A program made the translations under genes and the position numbers. 64,000 nt of DNA from the NCBI RefSeq assembly GCF_006715095.1, contig NZ_VFMO01000001.1:992001-1056000 (forward strand), given 5' to 3'. Shown here piece by piece: positions 1 to 7,270 of this stretch. The notes below the pieces were generated by a model. The model was not told the origin of the DNA. It did no database searches and was given only the letters and a program-made list of their open reading frames with translations. The stretch is from Yimella lutea (lineage in GTDB: Bacteria > Actinomycetota > Actinomycetes > Actinomycetales > Dermatophilaceae). How positions within the stretch are numbered: the first letter of the stretch is position 1; each line of letters opens with the position of its first letter.

Positions 1-269
1 GCGAGGATCAGCACGAGGGCGGCGTAGCCGAGTACCTCGGTCATCAGCGGGTCGGAGAACTCCAGGCCGAAGCCGGAGCTGCCGAGCATGAGGCCCATCG
101 CGAGATACAGCAGCAGCGTGGGCAGCCCGGACCGGTTGGCCAGACGCACCGCGGCGACCGCGACCAGCAGGACGGCGCTGCCGATGAGCAGTGAGCGGGC
201 CAGGTCGTCGAGGTCGTACGCGCCCGACTTCGGCACGGCCGCCAGCGTGGCGAAGCCCGAAAGGTGCAC
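1..269 (-). CDS. Cation:proton antiporter, CPA2 type (N-terminal part only)
   Basis: The gene runs off the left edge, so only about 89 N-terminal residues are seen. I chose the GTG at 269 because a GGAGGGGG stretch lies just upstream. After a short polar N-terminus comes a first hydrophobic helix (about residues 29-43) and then the segment ANRSGLPTLLLYLAMGLMLG, which is typical of helix 2 in CPA2 potassium/proton antiporters (CvrA/KefB-like). Those proteins exchange Na+ or K+ for H+ at the cytoplasmic membrane. The substrate and any C-terminal regulatory domain lie outside the window. It is transcribed in the same direction as the neighbouring cyclo-ligase gene. Family assignment is fairly safe; the ion specificity is unknown. 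Confidence 0.7.
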   Translation of the reverse strand, partial: MHLSGFATLAAVPKSGAYDLDDLARSLLIGSAVLLVAVAAVRLANRSGLPTLLLYLAMGLMLGSSGFGLEFSDPLMTEVLGYAALVLIL

Positions 270-290
270 TTCGCCCCCTCCCGCCGTCGG

Positions 291-869
291 CTACGGGGCG
301 ATTCTTCCAGTACCCCTGTCGCGCATGCGAACACCCTCGGTCGTCAGGACGCCGTCGACCCGGGCGTCATGTGTTTCTCTCGGGACGGATGCGACGAGTT
401 CATCCGGGAAGATCATCGCGATCACCGGTACTCCGGGGCGCAGCAGTCCGAGGGTGCGGTCGTAACAGCCGCCGCCCTGGCCCAAGCGGTAGCCGTCCAG
501 GTCGATCGCCAGGCCGGGGATGAGCGCGACGTCGGCCGCTACGACCCCGCCGATGCCGAGGTCGACGTCCGGTCGCATGGCGTCGTGCCAGGACAGGCGC
601 AGGTCGGCGAGCGTGTCCGGCACGATCACCCGCCAACCCGCCTCCTGCAACGCGCAGATGAGGACCTCGGTGGGCGGTTCGGTGGCCCACGACTCGTACG
701 CGGTGATGGTGCCGGGTTCGAACCCGGCGAGGTGCTGCAGCAGACCGTCCCGGTAGGCCGCAGCGAGGGCGGCCCGGTCGGTCGCCGGGTCGTCGCGACG
801 CGCACGGCGGGCGGCGCGCACCTGTGCCCGCGCGGCGGGCTTGTCCTCGGGCAGGGTGAGCACGCTCAT
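291..869 (-). CDS. 5-formyltetrahydrofolate cyclo-ligase
   Basis: This 192-residue protein matches 5-formyl-THF cyclo-ligase (MTHFS/FAU1/YgfA family), which uses ATP to convert 5-formyl-THF to 5,10-methenyl-THF and salvages stored folate. The family landmarks are visible: an N-terminal basic helix (ARAQVRAARRARRDD), the ATWATEP-like segment as YESWATEPPTE, and the substrate and nucleotide loop RLGQGGGCYDRTLGLL near residue 140. The length is normal. The ATG at 869 begins MSVLTLPEDK; a much longer frame extends upstream but is only antisense to galU, so it was cut here. It is divergent from galU with about 90 bp between them. Confidence 0.93.
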   Translation of the reverse strand: MSVLTLPEDKPAARAQVRAARRARRDDPATDRAALAAAYRDGLLQHLAGFEPGTITAYESWATEPPTEVLICALQEAGWRVIVPDTLADLRLSWHDAMRPDVDLGIGGVVAADVALIPGLAIDLDGYRLGQGGGCYDRTLGLLRPGVPVIAMIFPDELVASVPRETHDARVDGVLTTEGVRMRDRGTGRIAP

Positions 870-959
870 GGGTCCAGTCTGAACCCGGCGAGCGGCGTGT
901 GCACGGACGCCTCGGGCGCCTGACCCGACGCGCGGCGCTGCTCCATTAGCCTTGCGCCC

Positions 960-1904
960 ATGAGTGCGTCCCGCAACGACCCGGTCCTGAAGGCCGTCAT
1001 CCCGGCCGCCGGTCTCGGCACCCGGTTCCTGCCCGCCAGCAAGGCGATCCCGAAGGAGATGCTGCCGGTCGTCGACAAGCCGGCCATCCAGTACGTGGTC
1101 GAGGAAGCCGCACGCGCCGGCATCGACGACGTCCTGATGATCACCGGGCGCAACAAGGCCTCGCTCGAGGACCACTTCGACCGCCACTGGGAACTCGAGG
1201 CGGCGCTGGAGCGCAAGCTGGACGACGAGAAGCTGCGCCGGGTGCGCAAGTCGGCCGATCTGGGCAATGTCCATTTCGTCCGTCAGGGCGAACCGCTCGG
1301 GCTCGGCCACGCGGTGCTGCAGGCCAAGGCGCACGTCGGTGACGCACCGTTCGCCGTCCTGCTCGGTGACGACCTGATCGACGAGACCGAGCACCTGCTC
1401 GAGGACATGATCGCCGCGCGCGGTCGTCATGGTGGCTCCGTCGTGGCGTTGATGGAGGTGCCGGCCGACCAGATCCACATGTACGGCTGCGCCGCCGTCG
1501 AGTCGATCGACGGAGAGACAGACGTCGTGCGGGTCACCTCGATGGTGGAGAAGCCCAAAGCCGAGGACGCACCGTCGAATCTCGCGATCATCGGGCGGTA
1601 CGTGCTCGACCCCTCGATCTTCGCGGTGCTGGAGCAGACCGCGCCCGGACGCGGGGGCGAGATCCAGTTGACGGACGCACTGCTCGCCCAGGCCCAGAGC
1701 AGGAACGACGGCGGCGGTGTGCTCGGCGTCGTCTTCCGCGGCAACCGCTATGACACCGGAGACCGTCTGGACTACCTGAAGGCGGTCGTCCGGCTGGCGG
1801 TTCGCCACCGCGAGATCGGCGACGATTTCCGTTCGTGGCTCGGCGAGTGGGTCGAGACCGACGAGGGCTCGGGAGCGGCCGAGGGCCAGCAGCTGAAGCA
1901 CTGA
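960..1904 (+). CDS. galU: UTP-glucose-1-phosphate uridylyltransferase
   Basis: This 314-residue enzyme makes UDP-glucose from UTP and glucose-1-phosphate in the cytoplasm, feeding cell-wall polysaccharides and glycolipids. The nucleotide-binding signature AAGLGTRFLPASKAIPKEML lies at residues about 16-35. Further family blocks are DKPAIQYVVEEA, VRQGEPLGLGHAVL and LLGDDLIDE, and GNRYDTGDRLDYLKA near the C-terminus. The length is typical for bacterial GalU. The stop codon overlaps the ATG of the next gene (ATGA-type overlap), so galU starts a tightly packed run of six genes. Confidence 0.97.
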   Translation: MSASRNDPVLKAVIPAAGLGTRFLPASKAIPKEMLPVVDKPAIQYVVEEAARAGIDDVLMITGRNKASLEDHFDRHWELEAALERKLDDEKLRRVRKSADLGNVHFVRQGEPLGLGHAVLQAKAHVGDAPFAVLLGDDLIDETEHLLEDMIAARGRHGGSVVALMEVPADQIHMYGCAAVESIDGETDVVRVTSMVEKPKAEDAPSNLAIIGRYVLDPSIFAVLEQTAPGRGGEIQLTDALLAQAQSRNDGGGVLGVVFRGNRYDTGDRLDYLKAVVRLAVRHREIGDDFRSWLGEWVETDEGSGAAEGQQLKH

Positions 1905-3118
1905 TGGAACTGCTTGCGCCGTCCGACTACTCCGCACGCCTCACCGAGGCCGTTGCGGCCCTGCCGGCGGTCGACGTGGCGGTGACCGACTGTCTCGGTC
2001 TGGTGCTCGCCGAACCGGTGATCGCCCGAGCCTCGCTTCCGGGCTTCGACAACTCCGCGATGGACGGTTACGCCGTGCGCGCGCAGGACGTCCCCGACGC
2101 GGGCACCGTGCTGCCGGTCGCCGGCGTTGTACCGGCCGGCGACACCCGCCGCAACCGCCTCGAGCCGGGTACGGCGTGGCAGATCATGACGGGCGCGCCG
2201 GTGCCGGACGGCGCCGACACTGTCGTCCAGGTCGAGTTGACCGACGGCGGTACGGACGAGGTTCGTTTCGAGCGGGCGGCCGAGCCGGGTGTGTCGATCC
2301 GGCGGGCCGGTGAGGACGTGTCTGCGGGTGACGAGGTGCTCGCTGCTGGCACCCGGATCGCGGCCAGGCACGTGCCGGTCCTGGTCGCAGCGGGCTCGGC
2401 GACGGTGCGGGTCATTCCGCGCCCGAAGGTGGCGGTCATCAGCACCGGCGATGAATTGCGTTCTGTCGGAGACGAACTGGCTTACGGGCAGATCATCGAC
2501 ACCAACGCGCCCATGCTTGCCGCACTTGCGCGTCAGGCCGGCTTCGAGGTCGTACACATCGGACGCAGTGGCGACACCGCCGAGGCCGTCCTGGCCGCCG
2601 TGGAGCAGGCGTCCGACGCCGGCGCAGACGCGATCATCACCACGGGCGGGGTGAGCGCGGGAGCGTTCGAGCCGCTCAAGGCGGCGTTCGAGGGCGGCAG
2701 CGAGATCACGTTCAGCAAGGTCGCGATGCAACCCGGCAAGCCGCAGGGTTTCGGAATCATCGGTGACCGGATGCCGCTGTTCGCGCTGCCCGGCAACCCG
2801 GTGTCGTCCCTGGTGTCGTTCGTGATGTTCGTCGCGCCCGCGCTGCGCACCATGGCCGGGAGGACAACCGACATCGCCTGGCTGTCCGCACGGGTCACGA
2901 AGGGATGGCGTACCTCGCCCGGCCGGGCGCAGATCGCGCGGGTTCGCCTGTCGCAGAACGACCACGGACTCGGCGTCGCACCCAGCGGCGGCCCGGGATC
3001 ACACCTGATGGGTGGTCTCGCCCACGCCGATGCACTCGCCTGGATCGACGCCTCCGTGGACGAAGTCACCGCAGGCGACGAGGTGCGCGTCGTCTCGCTG
3101 GAAGGGGAATTCGCATGA
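1904..3118 (+). CDS. moeA: MoeA family molybdotransferase, probable Glp divisome protein
   Basis: This 404-residue protein has the full MoeA/gephyrin-E architecture. The DNSAMDGYA motif is near residue 48, a MoeA-type beta domain follows, then the molybdopterin-binding fold with STGDEL and TTGGVSAGA, then PGKPQGFG and LPGNPVSSLVSF, and a C-terminal MoeA domain IV. MoeA inserts molybdate into molybdopterin-AMP. The active-site loop reads GVSAGA rather than the common GVSVGD. I associate that variant with the actinobacterial MoeA paralogue Glp, which binds the cell-division membrane protein GlpR. The presence of a SepX/GlpR gene five genes downstream supports that reading. It starts inside the galU stop and overlaps moaC by 4 bp. 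Enzymatic and division roles are not exclusive. Confidence 0.93.
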   Translation: MELLAPSDYSARLTEAVAALPAVDVAVTDCLGLVLAEPVIARASLPGFDNSAMDGYAVRAQDVPDAGTVLPVAGVVPAGDTRRNRLEPGTAWQIMTGAPVPDGADTVVQVELTDGGTDEVRFERAAEPGVSIRRAGEDVSAGDEVLAAGTRIAARHVPVLVAAGSATVRVIPRPKVAVISTGDELRSVGDELAYGQIIDTNAPMLAALARQAGFEVVHIGRSGDTAEAVLAAVEQASDAGADAIITTGGVSAGAFEPLKAAFEGGSEITFSKVAMQPGKPQGFGIIGDRMPLFALPGNPVSSLVSFVMFVAPALRTMAGRTTDIAWLSARVTKGWRTSPGRAQIARVRLSQNDHGLGVAPSGGPGSHLMGGLAHADALAWIDASVDEVTAGDEVRVVSLEGEFA

Positions 3119-3597
3119 CCGACAAAGGTTCTGGTCTGACCCATGTGCGATCGGACGGTTCGGCGCACATGGTCGACGTCAGCGCCAAGCAGATCACTGC
3201 TCGCGAGGCGAAAGCGCGCGGGTCGGTGTTGCTGTCGGACGCCGCCATCGACGCGCTGCGCTCGGACAACGTGCCGAAGGGAGACGCGCTCGCGGTCGCC
3301 CGCATCGCCGGCATCCAGGCCGCCAAACGGACCCCCGAGCTCGTCCCGCTCGCCCACCCGGTCGCGATCCACGCGGTCGCAGTCGACTTGCGAGTCGAGG
3401 ACGACCGGGTCGAGATCGAGGCGACCGTCCGCACTGCCGACCGCACCGGCATCGAGATGGAGGCGCTCACCTGCGTCACCGTCGCGGCGCTCGCGCTGGT
3501 CGACATGGTCAAGGCGGTCGACAAGCATGCGCGGATCACCGACGTCCGGGTCACCGCCAAGTCCGGTGGGCGCTCGGGCGACTGGACCGAGGCGTAA
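3115..3597 (+). CDS. moaC: Cyclic pyranopterin monophosphate synthase MoaC
   Basis: This 160-residue protein is the second enzyme of molybdenum cofactor synthesis. It converts the MoaA product to cyclic pyranopterin monophosphate. Recognisable family blocks are HMVDVSAKQITAREAKARG at the N-terminus, GIQAAKRTPELVPLAHP in the middle, and the catalytic GIEMEALTCVTVAALALVD segment, followed by the DMVKAVDK motif with its conserved lysine. The length is normal. The start ATG overlaps the moeA stop, so the two are translationally coupled. MoaA, MoaD and MoaE are not in this window. Confidence 0.96.
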   Translation: MTDKGSGLTHVRSDGSAHMVDVSAKQITAREAKARGSVLLSDAAIDALRSDNVPKGDALAVARIAGIQAAKRTPELVPLAHPVAIHAVAVDLRVEDDRVEIEATVRTADRTGIEMEALTCVTVAALALVDMVKAVDKHARITDVRVTAKSGGRSGDWTEA

Positions 3598-3601
3598 CGC
3601 C

Positions 3602-4084
3602 GTGCGAACGGCGGTGGTCATCACGGCCTCGACCCGCGCTGCGGCCGGTGTCTACGACGACCGGTCCGGTCCGATTGCGGCGCAAGCGTTGCGGCAGTGG
3701 GGTTTTCACGTCGACGAACCCGTGGTCGTTGCTGACGGTCCGCCGGTGGGTGAAGCCCTCCGCGCCGCTATTTCTTCGGGCGCCGACCTGGTGCTGACCA
3801 CCGGTGGCACCGGACTCAACCCCACCGACAGCACCCCCGAACAGACCTCGCCGTTGCTCGACCGGCAGGTGCCGGGCATTCCCGAGGCGCTGCGAGCAGC
3901 CGGTGTTGCAAACGGAGTGGCCGGCGCGATCCTGTCGAGAGGTCTCGCCGGCGTCGCCGGACGGACGCTGGTGGTCAACCTGCCCGGTTCGACCGGGGGA
4001 GTGCGCGACGCGATCGACGTATTGCATCCGGTGGTCGAACACGCCCTCGATCAGATCGCCGGCGGAGACCATCGGCGTGAGTGA
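3602..4084 (+). CDS. mog: Molybdopterin adenylyltransferase (MogA/MoaB family)
   Basis: This 160-residue protein belongs to the MogA/MoaB group, which adenylylates molybdopterin before MoeA inserts molybdenum. Visible motifs are ITASTRAAAGVYDDRSG at the N-terminus, the substrate-binding LVLTTGGTGLNPTDSTPE near residues 62-79, and NLPGSTGGVRDA near residue 130. The GTG start at 3602 lies 4 bp after the moaC stop. The 3' end overlaps the acetyltransferase start by 8 bp. Its position between moaC and the divisome-linked genes means both cofactor synthesis and division genes share this transcript. Confidence 0.93.
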   Translation: MRTAVVITASTRAAAGVYDDRSGPIAAQALRQWGFHVDEPVVVADGPPVGEALRAAISSGADLVLTTGGTGLNPTDSTPEQTSPLLDRQVPGIPEALRAAGVANGVAGAILSRGLAGVAGRTLVVNLPGSTGGVRDAIDVLHPVVEHALDQIAGGDHRRE

Positions 4085-4715
4085 CCGCCCGTGGCCGGTT
4101 GCGGTCGAAGCAGTACACCTCGGTCGGCGAATCAAGCTGCGACCGTTGCGAACTCGGGCTGATCGCAACGAGTACCTGCAGTTGCGGCGTGACAATTCCG
4201 ACTGGAACCGTCCCTGGGACTCCTCTCCGCCGGTGCCGCTACCCACGGGGATGTCGTTCGCGCAGATGGTGCGCCAGCAGGATCGCGAGGCGAAGGCCGG
4301 GCGCCTGCTCCCGTTCGTGCTCGAGGTCGACGGTGCGATGGCCGGTCAGGTGCACCTGTTCGGCATCTCCCGAGGTGCGCTGCTGTCCGGCTCCGCCGGT
4401 TACTGGATTGCCGAATCCCTTGCCGGACAGGGGATCATGCCGTTCGCGCTGGCGATGACGATGGACCACGGTTTCGAGCGCGAAGGGTTGCACCGGGTCG
4501 AGGTCAACATCCGTCCGGACAACCCACGCAGCCTGCGCGTGGTCCAGAAGCTGGGCCTGCGGGACGAGGGTCTGCGAGAGCGGTACCTGCACATCGACGG
4601 GAAGTGGCGCGACCACCGCACCTTCGCGCTGACGACCGAGGATTTGGACGGCGAGAGCGTCGTCGACCGTCTCAATCGGCTTTCACGGCAGTCACTTCCG
4701 CGACACACCGAGTAG
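4077..4715 (+). CDS. GNAT acetyltransferase, RimJ/RimL type
   Basis: This 212-residue protein has the GNAT fold of ribosomal-protein alanine N-acetyltransferases, which acetylate a protein N-terminus or a small amine using acetyl-CoA. The RimJ-like N-terminal segment IKLRPLRTRADRNEYLQLRR is followed by a SWIAESLAGQGIMPFALAM-like acetyl-CoA loop (here YWIAESLAGQGIMPFA) and VEVNIRPDNPRSLRVVQKLG, the typical C-terminal GNAT strand. I start it at GTG 4077, inside the last codons of mog; longer upstream frames are out of phase with mog. RimJ-type genes also sit next to glp/glpR in Corynebacterium, so the synteny is informative, although the substrate is not known. Confidence 0.9.
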   Translation: MSDRPWPVAVEAVHLGRRIKLRPLRTRADRNEYLQLRRDNSDWNRPWDSSPPVPLPTGMSFAQMVRQQDREAKAGRLLPFVLEVDGAMAGQVHLFGISRGALLSGSAGYWIAESLAGQGIMPFALAMTMDHGFEREGLHRVEVNIRPDNPRSLRVVQKLGLRDEGLRERYLHIDGKWRDHRTFALTTEDLDGESVVDRLNRLSRQSLPRHTE

Positions 4716-4755
4716 GTCCGCTGCTGCTGCGGTTCGCACAACTACCGTCGGGTTC

Positions 4756-5709
4756 GTGCCGACCACAAGCTTGCTCATCCTCCTCGTCGTCGCAATCTGG
4801 GCTGCCTATCTGCTGCAGCATTGGATCCGCCGACGGGAAGCGATGGCGACCGCTCGTTCGGTCGACCGGTTCTCCGAAGCGATGCGGGTGCTCGCCAAGC
4901 GCGACCCGCTGCCGCAGGGGATCGCACCGATGGTGCGCCGACGCTCCGCCGCCGAGCAGGCACCGCAGGTCAGTGTCAAGGCAGCCCGCACCTCCTTGCG
5001 CGCCGGACAACCCACCGTGGGAGACAAGATGAACGACGAAAAGCATGTGCCGCAGCACGATTCGCGGCGTGACCGGTTCGAGGGCATCACCACCGGTGGC
5101 AAGCAGGCACTCGCCAAGGTGCGCGGTCTCGACGGACGTCAGGTTCGCGGCATCTCGCTGCTGACCGCGCTCGGGTTCACCGCACTGATGCTCGTGCTCG
5201 CTCCCTTCGGAGTCGTCTCCTGGTTGGCTCCGCTCGCCGGAGTGATGATCACCGCCGGTGTCGTGCTGTGGCTGCGCAACACCGCGATCGCCGAGCGTCG
5301 GGCTCGCGAGCAGGCCCGCCCGACCCGTGCGCCGCGTCGTACTGTCCGCACCGAGTCGTTCGCGGCACCGGCCGAGCCGATGGCCGACACGATGAACGAG
5401 CCCGTCGCAGTCGAGGAATCGCGCATCGTCATCGAGACCACCCCGAGCCCGGCGCCGTTCGGGTTCGAGGAGCAGCCGCAGGAAGCGCCTGTTGTGCAAA
5501 CCGCAGTTGCCGAGCAGATCTTCGACGCCGAGGGCTGGCAGCCCACCTCCGTCCCGCGTCCGACGTACGCGATGAAGGAGCGGGCGCCGCAGACTCAGGT
5601 CGCACCGGCCGCCACTGTTGCCGACACCCCGGTCGAGGACCTTCCGTTCGACGGCCTGGCCCTGGACGAGGAACTCGAGGAACTGCCTGCGGTCTACCGC
5701 GCCGGCTGA
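4756..5709 (+). CDS. sepX: Divisome-associated membrane protein SepX/GlpR
   Basis: This 317-residue protein starts at GTG 4756 and has an N-terminal membrane helix (residues about 4-21, LLILLVVAIWAAYLLQHW). A basic cytoplasmic segment RRREAMATARSVDRFSEAMRVLA follows, then a helical hairpin in the membrane (about residues 135-175), and a long acidic, proline-rich tail of about 140 residues. This layout, plus its place after a MoeA/Glp and a RimJ-type gene, matches actinobacterial SepX (Streptomyces) and GlpR (Corynebacterium). Those proteins act at the Z-ring, and GlpR binds the MoeA-like protein Glp. The residue-level match is not strong, so synteny and topology carry most of the weight. The low-complexity tail is expected to be disordered. 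Confidence 0.78.
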   Translation: MPTTSLLILLVVAIWAAYLLQHWIRRREAMATARSVDRFSEAMRVLAKRDPLPQGIAPMVRRRSAAEQAPQVSVKAARTSLRAGQPTVGDKMNDEKHVPQHDSRRDRFEGITTGGKQALAKVRGLDGRQVRGISLLTALGFTALMLVLAPFGVVSWLAPLAGVMITAGVVLWLRNTAIAERRAREQARPTRAPRRTVRTESFAAPAEPMADTMNEPVAVEESRIVIETTPSPAPFGFEEQPQEAPVVQTAVAEQIFDAEGWQPTSVPRPTYAMKERAPQTQVAPAATVADTPVEDLPFDGLALDEELEELPAVYRAG

Positions 5710-5729
5710 TCTCAACAGCACCACAAAGC

Positions 5730-5791
5730 GCGACGGTCGCGCCTTACGCCCCGGTACGACGCGGTACTCCGGCGTAAGGCGCGACCGTCGC
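5730..5791. repeat. 21-bp perfect inverted repeat with 20-bp loop
   Basis: The arm GCGACGGTCGCGCCTTACGC(C) at 5730-5750 is repeated exactly in inverse at 5771-5791. The 20-bp centre also carries two copies of GGTAC. It follows the sepX stop by 20 bp and precedes tRNA-Ala. It could form a strong RNA hairpin that ends the galU-sepX transcript, but no T-tract follows. It could equally be a member of a dispersed palindromic family. No second copy is seen in this window. Confidence 0.6.
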
Positions 5792-5895
5792 ACTGTGTGC
5801 CGGCTCGGGTGCGAAGTGCATGCGCTGAAGCCTACGAGCGAGTCCCGCTCCGATTGGTGAGCTCGCGGCGGCTGGTGTTATCGTTTCCTCGCTCT

Positions 5896-5971
5896 GGGGC
5901 TATGGCGCAGTTGGTAGCGCGTCTCGTTCGCAATGAGAAGGTCAGGGGTTCGAATCCCCTTAGCTCCACCA
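5896..5971 (+). tRNA. tRNA-Ala (anticodon CGC), CCA encoded
   Basis: A complete cloverleaf can be drawn. The 7-bp acceptor GGGGCTA/TAGCTCC contains one G-U pair. The D arm is GCGC-AGTTGGTA-GCGC. The anticodon stem TCTCG/TGAGA encloses loop TTCGCAA with anticodon CGC, and the T arm is AGGGG-TTCGAAT-CCCCT. The discriminator A at 5968 is followed by an encoded CCA. The anticodon reads GCG alanine codons, which are heavily used in this GC-rich genome. Confidence 0.95.
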
Positions 5972-5975
5972 CATT

Positions 5976-6014
5976 GAGAGGGAGCTCAGGCACACAGTGT
6001 CTGAGCTCCCTCTC
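5976..6014 (+). terminator. Intrinsic terminator of tRNA-Ala
   Basis: A 14-bp perfect stem, GAGAGGGAGCTCAG at 5976-5989 and its inverse at 6001-6014, encloses an 11-base loop and is followed by GCTTTC. It begins 4 bp after the CCA end of the tRNA, the expected position for a tRNA terminator. Confidence 0.85.
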
Positions 6015-6076
6015 GCTTTCTCCGGCACAGGGGAGACCGTCATCTGGCGGACCAGAGACCTCGTCTGGACATCCAG

Positions 6077-6112
6077 ATCTCAACTGGTGCGGCCGGCGCT
6101 GGCAGATGTAAC
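6077..6112. repeat. Degenerate copy of the CAACTGG…CCAGTTG palindromic element
   Basis: The sequence CAACTGGTGCGGCCGGCGCT (6081-6100) followed by GGCAGATGTAAC is a decayed copy of the palindrome found intact at 31270-31305 and 33931-33966. The right arm no longer pairs fully. It lies in the 210-bp gap between the tRNA terminator and ppa, where I see no gene. Confidence 0.5.
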
Positions 6113-6226
6113 CCGGACCGCCAGTCGCGATCAGGATGGCAAGACGAAACGCCGGACCAGCCGGTTGATAGGCTCCCAACGCACAATTGGGCACGATTCC
6201 GCGCGATTCCAGGAGCAGATCGAACA

Positions 6227-6757
6227 GTGGTGGACTTCAATGAGGCCTTCGGCCCGGGAGACGTCGACGGTGGCCTCATCAACGTCGTCATCGAGATCGG
6301 CAAGGGCAGCACCCTGAAGATCGAATGGGACCGCGAGAACAAGGTGATGAAGCTCGACCGCGTCGAGCCGCAGGTGTTCACCAAACCCACCAGCTACGGA
6401 TTCATACCGCAGACACTGGACGAGGACGGCGACGAACTCGACGTGCTGGTGCTGACCGAGGAACCGCTGCCGACCGGGCTGGTCATGGAGGGCCGTGTCG
6501 TCGGCATCATGAAGTTCATCGACGACGGTGAGGTCGACGACAAGGTCGTCGTGGTCCCGTCCGATGACCGCAACACCGGCGACGGCATCACCAGCCTCGA
6601 CGACGTGAACCCGCAGCTGATCAAGCAGATCGAGTTCCACTTCAACAACTACAAGGCGCTGAAGAAGCCCGGTTCGACGAAGGTCGACCACTGGGGTGAC
6701 GCCGCGGAGGCCATCGAGGTCATCCACGAGTGCATCGAGCGCTGGAACACCAAGTAG
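6227..6757 (+). CDS. ppa: Inorganic pyrophosphatase
   Basis: This 176-residue cytoplasmic family I pyrophosphatase hydrolyses PPi to two phosphates and drives biosynthetic reactions forward. The family core is present: IEIGKGSTLKIEWDREN, the active-site stretch YGFIPQTLDEDGDELDVLVL with its metal-binding aspartates, and EVDDKVVVVPSDD. The length is close to other actinobacterial enzymes. The GTG at 6227 gives MVDFNEAFGPGDVDGGL. The N-terminus is slightly divergent (VDGGLINVVIEI rather than FDVTIEI). The next gene begins 3 bp after the stop, so co-transcription is likely. Confidence 0.95.
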   Translation: MVDFNEAFGPGDVDGGLINVVIEIGKGSTLKIEWDRENKVMKLDRVEPQVFTKPTSYGFIPQTLDEDGDELDVLVLTEEPLPTGLVMEGRVVGIMKFIDDGEVDDKVVVVPSDDRNTGDGITSLDDVNPQLIKQIEFHFNNYKALKKPGSTKVDHWGDAAEAIEVIHECIERWNTK

Positions 6758-6759
6758 TC

Positions 6760-7269
6760 GTGTCACAGGTCGAGGGGGCGGCCGCACTGCTCGGGCGAGA
6801 GCCCGCTCACCGCGTTTCGCCGCGCGCGAAATGGATGTGGCTGTGCTCGGAGGCGATCTCCTCGGTCGTCGTGATCGGCATTCTCATCTGGGTCTGGACC
6901 AAGGACTGGATCCCGGGTCCATGGGACACGACCCTGCTCGTCCTGGCGATCGTCGAGGCGATCGTCAGCATGATCGTTCAGCCGCAATGGCGTTACCGGG
7001 TGCACCGGTACGAGGTCACCGACCAGGCTGTCTACACCCAGCACGGCTGGCTGAACCAGGAGCGCCGGATCGCCCCGATCCCGCGCATCCAGACCGTCGA
7101 CACCGAACGCGGGCCGCTGGCCCAGCTGTTCAAGCTGTCCACTGTGACGGTCACGACGGCGTCCGCGAAGGGGGCACTGCGGATCGTCGGCCTCGACCGC
7201 ACCGAGGCCGACCGGATCGCAGCCGACCTCACCCGCATCGCTGCGGCGGACGGTGGGGACGGCACCTGA
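6760..7269 (+). CDS. PH domain membrane protein (YdbS-like)
   Basis: This 169-residue protein has two membrane helices (about residues 28-44 and 55-73). A bacterial PH domain (DUF304/bPH2) follows, containing WRYRVHRYEVTDQAVYTQHG and RRIAPIPRIQTVDTERGPLA, the characteristic core of YdbS-type proteins. It starts at GTG 6760, 2 bp after the ppa stop, and ends 1 bp before the next PH-domain gene. In Bacillus the YdbS/YdbT pair affects tolerance to certain bacteriocins; the same paired arrangement is seen here. The exact function is unknown. Confidence 0.88.
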   Translation: MSQVEGAAALLGREPAHRVSPRAKWMWLCSEAISSVVVIGILIWVWTKDWIPGPWDTTLLVLAIVEAIVSMIVQPQWRYRVHRYEVTDQAVYTQHGWLNQERRIAPIPRIQTVDTERGPLAQLFKLSTVTVTTASAKGALRIVGLDRTEADRIAADLTRIAAADGGDGT

Positions 7270-7270
7270 G

